A DNA stretch of 20,682 nucleotides, taken from assembly GCA_964428475.1 (NCBI GenBank), contig CAYRYO010000030.1, forward strand, positions 1 through 20,682, read 5' to 3'. Shown here piece by piece: positions 16,863 through 20,682 of the stretch. The first letter of the stretch is position 1. The number at the start of each line of letters is the position of its first letter. Position numbers and translations under genes: made by a program. The stretch is from JARICQ01 sp964428475. GTDB lineage: Bacteria; Bacillota; Clostridia; Tissierellales; Tissierellaceae. Below the pieces are notes generated by a model, which worked only from the letters and a program-made list of their open reading frames with translations, made no database searches and was not told the DNA's origin.

Positions 16863-17795
16863 ATGATAGTTGAAGCAGATAATATAGTTAAGAGGTACAA
16901 AGAATTAATAGCCCTTGATCATTTCAATATGGAAGTGAGAGAAGGAGAGATATTGGGATTATTAGGACCAAATGGATCAGGTAAAACTACCGCTATAAAC
17001 TGCATATTGTCACTTTTGAAGTTCGACAAGGGTAAAATAAAAGTATTTGGTCAAGAGATGACGGCTAATTCTTACAATATAAAAAGAGAAATAGGAGTAG
17101 TGCCTCAAGAGCTAGCAGTATTTGGGAACTTAACAGTAGAAGAAAACATAGATTATTTTTGTGGTCTTTATGTAGATAATGGTGGAAGCAGAAAAGCATA
17201 TGTATCTGAGGCTATAGATTTTGTAGGACTTAAAGAATACAAAAAATTTTATCCTAAAAAATTAAGTGGAGGATTAAAGAGAAGATTAAATATAGCTTGT
17301 GGAATAGTCCATAAACCTAAGTTGATTTTCTTAGATGAACCTACTGTGGCAGTAGATGCGCAGAGTAGAAACTTCATACTAGAAGGAATAAAAAAACTAA
17401 ATAAAGAGGGAAGTACCATTATATATACAACTCATTACCTAGAGGAAGCAGAGATGATCTGTGATAGGATAATCATAATGGATAATGGAAAATCACTTGT
17501 TTCTGGGACAGTAGAAGAACTAAAGGCTATGATAAGCACCAGGGAGAAGATAATAGTACAATTTGAAGATTTACAAGAGAATATAATAGATAAAATAAGG
17601 CTTATAGCTCATGTACTAGATGTAGAGCAATCAAATGGAGAATATACAATAAAATTCGAAAATGGAATAAATAATTTATCAAATCTATTAGAATTTATAA
17701 AAAAACATGATTTAATATATACAAAATTATATAGCATGCTCCCAAGTCTTAACGATGTATTCCTAGAGCTTACTGGCAAGGAGTTGAGGGAATAA
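16863..17795 (+). CDS. ABC exporter ATP-binding protein (drug-resistance type)
   Basis: The ATPase of an ABC-2 exporter. Walker A GPNGSGKTT (35-43), Q-loop Gln82, signature LSGGLKRR (134-141), Walker B LIFLDEPT with Asp158 and Glu159, and switch His191 are all intact. The phrase VDAQSR after Walker B is typical of the DrrA/BcrA/LnrL antibiotic-export group. The ATG at 16863 is chosen because aggag (16851-16855) precedes it by 7 bases; the ATG at 16845 would lie upstream of that site. The next gene starts directly after its stop. Gene order with two permeases and a divergent kinase/regulator matches the Bacillus linearmycin-resistance LnrLMN system, but the real substrate is unknown. Confidence 0.92.
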   Translation: MIVEADNIVKRYKELIALDHFNMEVREGEILGLLGPNGSGKTTAINCILSLLKFDKGKIKVFGQEMTANSYNIKREIGVVPQELAVFGNLTVEENIDYFCGLYVDNGGSRKAYVSEAIDFVGLKEYKKFYPKKLSGGLKRRLNIACGIVHKPKLIFLDEPTVAVDAQSRNFILEGIKKLNKEGSTIIYTTHYLEEAEMICDRIIIMDNGKSLVSGTVEELKAMISTREKIIVQFEDLQENIIDKIRLIAHVLDVEQSNGEYTIKFENGINNLSNLLEFIKKHDLIYTKLYSMLPSLNDVFLELTGKELRE

Positions 17796-18851
17796 ATGAA
17801 AGAGATATGGAGAAGTATCTTATACCTGGGGAAAAATCTCTTTAGGGATATTGGCTTTACATTTTGGGGTCTAATATATCCAATGATACTTGCGGGATTT
17901 TTTTATACAGCATTTAGTGGTTTTACAGACTATGAGATGGATATTATAAATATAGGCATACAAGAGGGCAATCCTATATCTTCCATACTAGAAGAGATAG
18001 AGATATTAAATGTGGTTGAAATCTCAGACAGTGATATAGAGGATAAACTAGAAAGTGGAGAGATAGCTGGATATATAAAAGATGATATGAGTCTTATAGT
18101 AGATAGATCAGAGCTTGACCAAAGCATAATAAAGGGAATACTAGATCAGATAAAGCAGACTATAGCATTAGATGCACCCTTTGAAGATTTTGACTTTGGC
18201 GTAGATTATTTAGAAACTAAAAGTCAAGAGGCAAATGCTATACTTATAATCTTTTATGCTCTAATAGCCATGGTATCGACATATGGAGTATTTCCAGGTA
18301 TCGAAGCTGGAATTATATCACAGGCAAATCTTACCCATATAGGTGCAAGGATAAATCTGACACCTATAAATAAATCAACCATTATAATATCTGGAGTAGT
18401 AGTGGGTCTTACTATAAATATACTTTCAAATCTTCTACTTCTTTTATTTATGAAATTTATTTTAAAATTAGACCTATTTACAAATATAGCTTATAGCATT
18501 GTCTTTATACTTCTTGGCAATTTATTTGGAATAGCCCTAGGAGTATTTATAGGAGTATCAAATAAAATGCGTGCAGGGGCAAAAACTATGATTTCAATAG
18601 TCTTTACATTGTTTTTATCATTTTTAGGAGGCTTGATGTCCCCAAATGTTAAAATTATGATAGAGAAAAATGTTCCAATACTAGCAAAGATAAACCCTAT
18701 CGCAATAATTACAAATAATTTATATAGGATAAATTTATTAGACAATACAAAGGATCTATCAGCAGATATACTCATTTTGCTTGCCTACTCTCTTATACTA
18801 ATGGTTGGCTCATATCATTTTCTAAGGAGGCGACAATATGACAGTATATAA
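17796..18851 (+). CDS. ABC-2 type exporter permease, first
   Basis: A 351-residue membrane protein of ABC-2 layout. One N-terminal helix (about 20-40) is followed by a hydrophilic loop (about 45-140) predicted outside the membrane, then about five helices in the C-terminal half. It has the usual features of the drug-export group, including GIEAGIISQANLTHIGARI, a conserved-looking turn between helices. It starts at the base after the ATPase stop and overlaps the second permease by 14 bases, so the three proteins are made together. It most likely forms a heterodimeric channel with its neighbour. No substrate can be assigned from sequence. Confidence 0.88.
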   Translation: MKEIWRSILYLGKNLFRDIGFTFWGLIYPMILAGFFYTAFSGFTDYEMDIINIGIQEGNPISSILEEIEILNVVEISDSDIEDKLESGEIAGYIKDDMSLIVDRSELDQSIIKGILDQIKQTIALDAPFEDFDFGVDYLETKSQEANAILIIFYALIAMVSTYGVFPGIEAGIISQANLTHIGARINLTPINKSTIIISGVVVGLTINILSNLLLLLFMKFILKLDLFTNIAYSIVFILLGNLFGIALGVFIGVSNKMRAGAKTMISIVFTLFLSFLGGLMSPNVKIMIEKNVPILAKINPIAIITNNLYRINLLDNTKDLSADILILLAYSLILMVGSYHFLRRRQYDSI

Positions 18852-19962
18852 ATACTTTATAAAGACAGCTATGCGTCACAAATGGATAATCTTAGGGTAT
18901 ACAGCGATTTTCTTTATATTGGCATTGATAAGTGGCTCTAATACAATAACAAGTCAAATTGCCTTTATGGAAAAAAGTCTAGACTTAGGACTAGTAGATA
19001 ATAGCAATGGTGATTTATCTAAACTATTAATAGAGCATTTAGGAGATAAAAATATTTTAACTATGATGGAAGATGATATAGAATATATAAAGGAAGAGAT
19101 ATTTCTTGAATCAGTTGACGCAGTGATTGTAATACCAGAGGATTTTGAAAGTAGAGTGAAAAACAAAGAAGCGTCTATAGAAATTTACCGTGATGAAAGA
19201 AAAATAGGGCCAATTCAAGTTGAAAATACTATAAATAAATTTTTAATGTTTAGCAATGCAACTTATAAGAATAATAGCTTTGATTTACAAGGTGTAAAAG
19301 ATGCACTAAGTAGAGAAATAGAAGTTGAAGTTTTAAAAGGAAGCAGCCCTAAAAATAATCAAGCAAATTCTTGGTTTAAGTATTATTTTAATTCCACAGG
19401 ATATGTAATCATAGCTATTTATGTAGCCGTGATAGGTCTTGTAATGGCTGATTTCAATGACAATGGTCTTCAGGATAGAACAAAGATATCATCTAAGAAG
19501 TTTTTAAGATTTAATATAGAAATGTACTTGGGGCAAGTGACCGTAGGAGTATTTATAACTTCCATTTTTATCCTGGGCACTATAATTCTCAAAGGGAAAT
19601 ATATAGGACAAGTAAATTTTTCAAAATATATATTAAATATATCAGTGTTTTCATTTTCTATTCTTTGCTTTACATTCTTAATAAACAATATAACTACTAG
19701 CAAATTTGTAATAAATGGTATAAGCACAGTATCATCTCTTGGAACTAGCTTTATCTCAGGAGTATTTACCCCTCAGGAATTTTTAAGTGATAGTGTTTTA
19801 AATATAGCTAAATTTTTCCCAACATATTACTTTGTAAAGATCAATAATATGAGATTAGTTTCATTTTCAGATATAAGCTATGAAATATTTATGCAATTGC
19901 TATTTGGAATAGCATTTCTTACAGTGGGATTGTATTTCTCGAAAGTAAGGCAAAAATCATAA
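18838..19962 (+). CDS. ABC-2 type exporter permease, second
   Basis: A 374-residue membrane protein with the same plan as the preceding permease: a first helix at about 15-35, a large outside loop to about 175, then about five helices to the end. The two are diverged rather than duplicated recently. The start at 18838 follows aaggagg at 18824-18830 and lies inside the end of the first permease gene, indicating translational coupling. It ends directly at a strong hairpin terminator. Together with the ATPase it would make an LnrLMN-like exporter with two different permease subunits. Confidence 0.88.
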   Translation: MTVYKYFIKTAMRHKWIILGYTAIFFILALISGSNTITSQIAFMEKSLDLGLVDNSNGDLSKLLIEHLGDKNILTMMEDDIEYIKEEIFLESVDAVIVIPEDFESRVKNKEASIEIYRDERKIGPIQVENTINKFLMFSNATYKNNSFDLQGVKDALSREIEVEVLKGSSPKNNQANSWFKYYFNSTGYVIIAIYVAVIGLVMADFNDNGLQDRTKISSKKFLRFNIEMYLGQVTVGVFITSIFILGTIILKGKYIGQVNFSKYILNISVFSFSILCFTFLINNITTSKFVINGISTVSSLGTSFISGVFTPQEFLSDSVLNIAKFFPTYYFVKINNMRLVSFSDISYEIFMQLLFGIAFLTVGLYFSKVRQKS

Positions 19963-19998
19963 AGAATGACGGTTCTAAAAAAAGAACCGTCATTCTTT
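19961..19998. terminator. Bidirectional terminator between permease and sspH genes
   Basis: A perfect 16-base-pair inverted repeat (arms 19961-19976 and 19983-19998) has a loop of six A on the plus strand. Its first bases overlap the permease stop codon. The spore-protein gene ends 9 bases beyond it on the other strand. Both arms end in T-rich sequence on their own strand, so it can serve both convergent transcripts. Confidence 0.85.
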
Positions 19999-20006
19999 AC
20001 ATTTAT

Positions 20007-20198
20007 TTACTTGAACTTAAAGCCTTTTCCGTCTAATTCTTCTATGGGAACCTTCATTTTTTCTCCGCTTCCTATAACAGAAACAAGAGCCTCGTTATTC
20101 TTCTCATCTATATTTTCTAACCAAACCTCTTTATTGTCATGAAGTACTTTATAGTTTTTATTTCCATTTAGAACTTTGTCTGCCTTGCTTTGCTTCAT
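20007..20198 (-). CDS. sspH: Small acid-soluble spore protein, SspH-like
   Basis: A 63-residue protein matching the H-type small acid-soluble spore protein pattern: an N-terminal K-A-D-K-V-L-N-G segment where the family has R-A-K-E-I, then YKVLHDNKEVWLENIDEKN, then EALVSVIGSGEKMKVPIEEL. The family is made in the developing forespore and stored in the spore core; its exact role is less clear than that of the alpha/beta type. The ribosome site AGGAGGC lies 6-7 bases before the ATG, and a sigma-G-like promoter lies upstream. The C-terminal DGKGFKFK tail is slightly longer than usual. The call rests on pattern recall, so a remote homologue is possible. Confidence 0.75.
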   Translation of the reverse strand: MKQSKADKVLNGNKNYKVLHDNKEVWLENIDEKNNEALVSVIGSGEKMKVPIEELDGKGFKFK

Positions 20199-20231
20199 AA
20201 GATCGCCTCCTAAATTTTTTAACTACTTAAT

Positions 20232-20261
20232 TAGTATAAGAAAAGTTTAGATATATATACT
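20232..20261 (-). promoter_or_regulatory. Sigma-G-like (forespore) promoter of sspH
   Basis: On the minus strand AGTATA (20261-20256), a 17-base spacer and TATACTA (20238-20232) resemble the forespore sigma-G consensus TGHATA and CATACTA, with one mismatch in each. The predicted start near 20225 gives a leader of about 27 bases with a proper ribosome site. The hexamer TATACT could also be read as a sigma-A -10, but no matching TTGACA element is present. Confidence 0.45.
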
Positions 20262-20291
20262 ATGTAAAAAATGACTATAAATTTTTACTTT

Positions 20292-20323
20292 TATTGAATA
20301 GTAGAATATTTTAATATTCAATA
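20292..20323. repeat. Nested inverted repeats upstream of the EamA gene
   Basis: TATTGAATA (20292-20300) is the exact inverse of TATTCAATA (20315-20323), separated by 14 bases. An overlapping second inverted repeat, GAATAT-ttta-ATATTC, lies at 20304-20319. The element lies between sspH and the transporter gene and could be an operator for either. It is too AT-rich, and lacks a following T run, to be a convincing terminator. Confidence 0.4.
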
Positions 20324-20388
20324 CAATCTTATAGAAGATATGTTATCATATTAATATAAGAAAAAATTTAAAAGGAAGAGATGATAAT

Positions 20389-20682
20389 TTGATAAAAACA
20401 AAAGACACTCCATTAAAAAATACATATATAGTTATACTACTTGCACTTACAAGTTGTTTTTTATGGGGAAGTGCAATTCCAAACATTAAAGTGGGGTATC
20501 ATTTATTTAATATATCTGCAGCTGATACATATGGAAAGATAATATTTGCAGGCTATAGATTTTTTATAGCAGGGCTTATGATACTTGGATTTTGTCTTAT
20601 AAGAGGAAATCAGATTAAATTAAATAGATTTCAAATAAAAAGGGTCTTGTTACTGGGAGTATTGCAGACCACGATAAATTAT
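20389..20682 (+). CDS. EamA/DMT-family transporter, N-terminal part
   Basis: The first 98 codons of a membrane protein that runs off the window. Three hydrophobic segments are visible: about 12-30 (with WGSAIPNIKVGY, resembling the start of EamA repeats), about 48-67, and one starting near 87. This fits drug/metabolite transporters, which have ten helices in two EamA repeats; the substrate cannot be inferred. The start is TTG at 20389, preceded by aaaggaagag at 20371-20380. The ATG at 20381 stops after three codons in another frame. Family confidence is moderate because only about a third of the protein is present. Confidence 0.75.
   Translation, partial: MIKTKDTPLKNTYIVILLALTSCFLWGSAIPNIKVGYHLFNISAADTYGKIIFAGYRFFIAGLMILGFCLIRGNQIKLNRFQIKRVLLLGVLQTTINY

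Noticed and set aside
1..20682. CRISPR array, tRNA or rRNA genes, insertion sequence, prophage
   Set aside because: No regularly spaced repeats, cloverleaf sequence, transposase, integrase or phage structural gene was recognised on either strand.

Overview
The window looks like a chromosomal segment of a low-GC, endospore-forming anaerobic Firmicute (class Clostridia in the broad sense). The base composition is strongly AT-rich, ribosome binding sites are strong AGGAGG-type, a small acid-soluble spore protein of the SspH type is present, and the glycogen genes have the clostridial glgC-glgD arrangement. I cannot name the genus from sequence alone.

Layout. (1) 1-3321: a large soluble GAF/PAS/GGDEF diguanylate cyclase followed by yjdM (PhnA-type zinc ribbon protein) and a strong hairpin terminator. 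(2) 3356-4332: a good promoter, ccdA (membrane thiol-disulfide electron carrier) and the first 61 codons of a membrane-anchored acidic protein that is probably its partner. (3) 4333-4432: exactly 100 Ns, a scaffold gap. (4) 4433-5004: the C-terminal 170 codons of NAD synthase nadE and its terminator. (5) 5115-15040: a tightly packed six-gene glycogen operon, glgB-glgC-glgD-glgA-glgP-pulA, with junctions from a 14-base overlap to a 16-base gap. It makes ADP-glucose, polymerises and branches it, then breaks it down by phosphorolysis and debranching. (6) 15061-19962: a two-component system (NarL-type response regulator and membrane histidine kinase, minus strand) divergent from an ABC exporter (ATPase plus two ABC-2 permeases), the same layout as the Bacillus LnrJK-LnrLMN drug-sensing and export module. 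The 145-base region between the two divergent start codons holds a 14-base palindrome and a 10-base direct repeat, both likely regulator sites. (7) 19961-20682: a shared terminator, an sspH-like spore protein gene on the minus strand with a sigma-G-like promoter, and the start of an EamA-type transporter that runs off the window.

How it works together. The glycogen operon is a self-contained storage cycle; clostridia commonly lay down such glycogen before sporulation, which fits the nearby spore protein gene, though that link is inference. The kinase, regulator and exporter form a separate self-contained envelope or drug response unit.

I did not find a convincing wholly new system. The observations most worth checking are the assembly break inside a tandem repeat, the architecture of the divergent regulatory region, the sigma-G-like promoter, and an overlapping inverted repeat before the last gene. 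No tRNA, rRNA, CRISPR, insertion sequence or prophage signal was seen. No gene-free stretch exceeds 300 bases.
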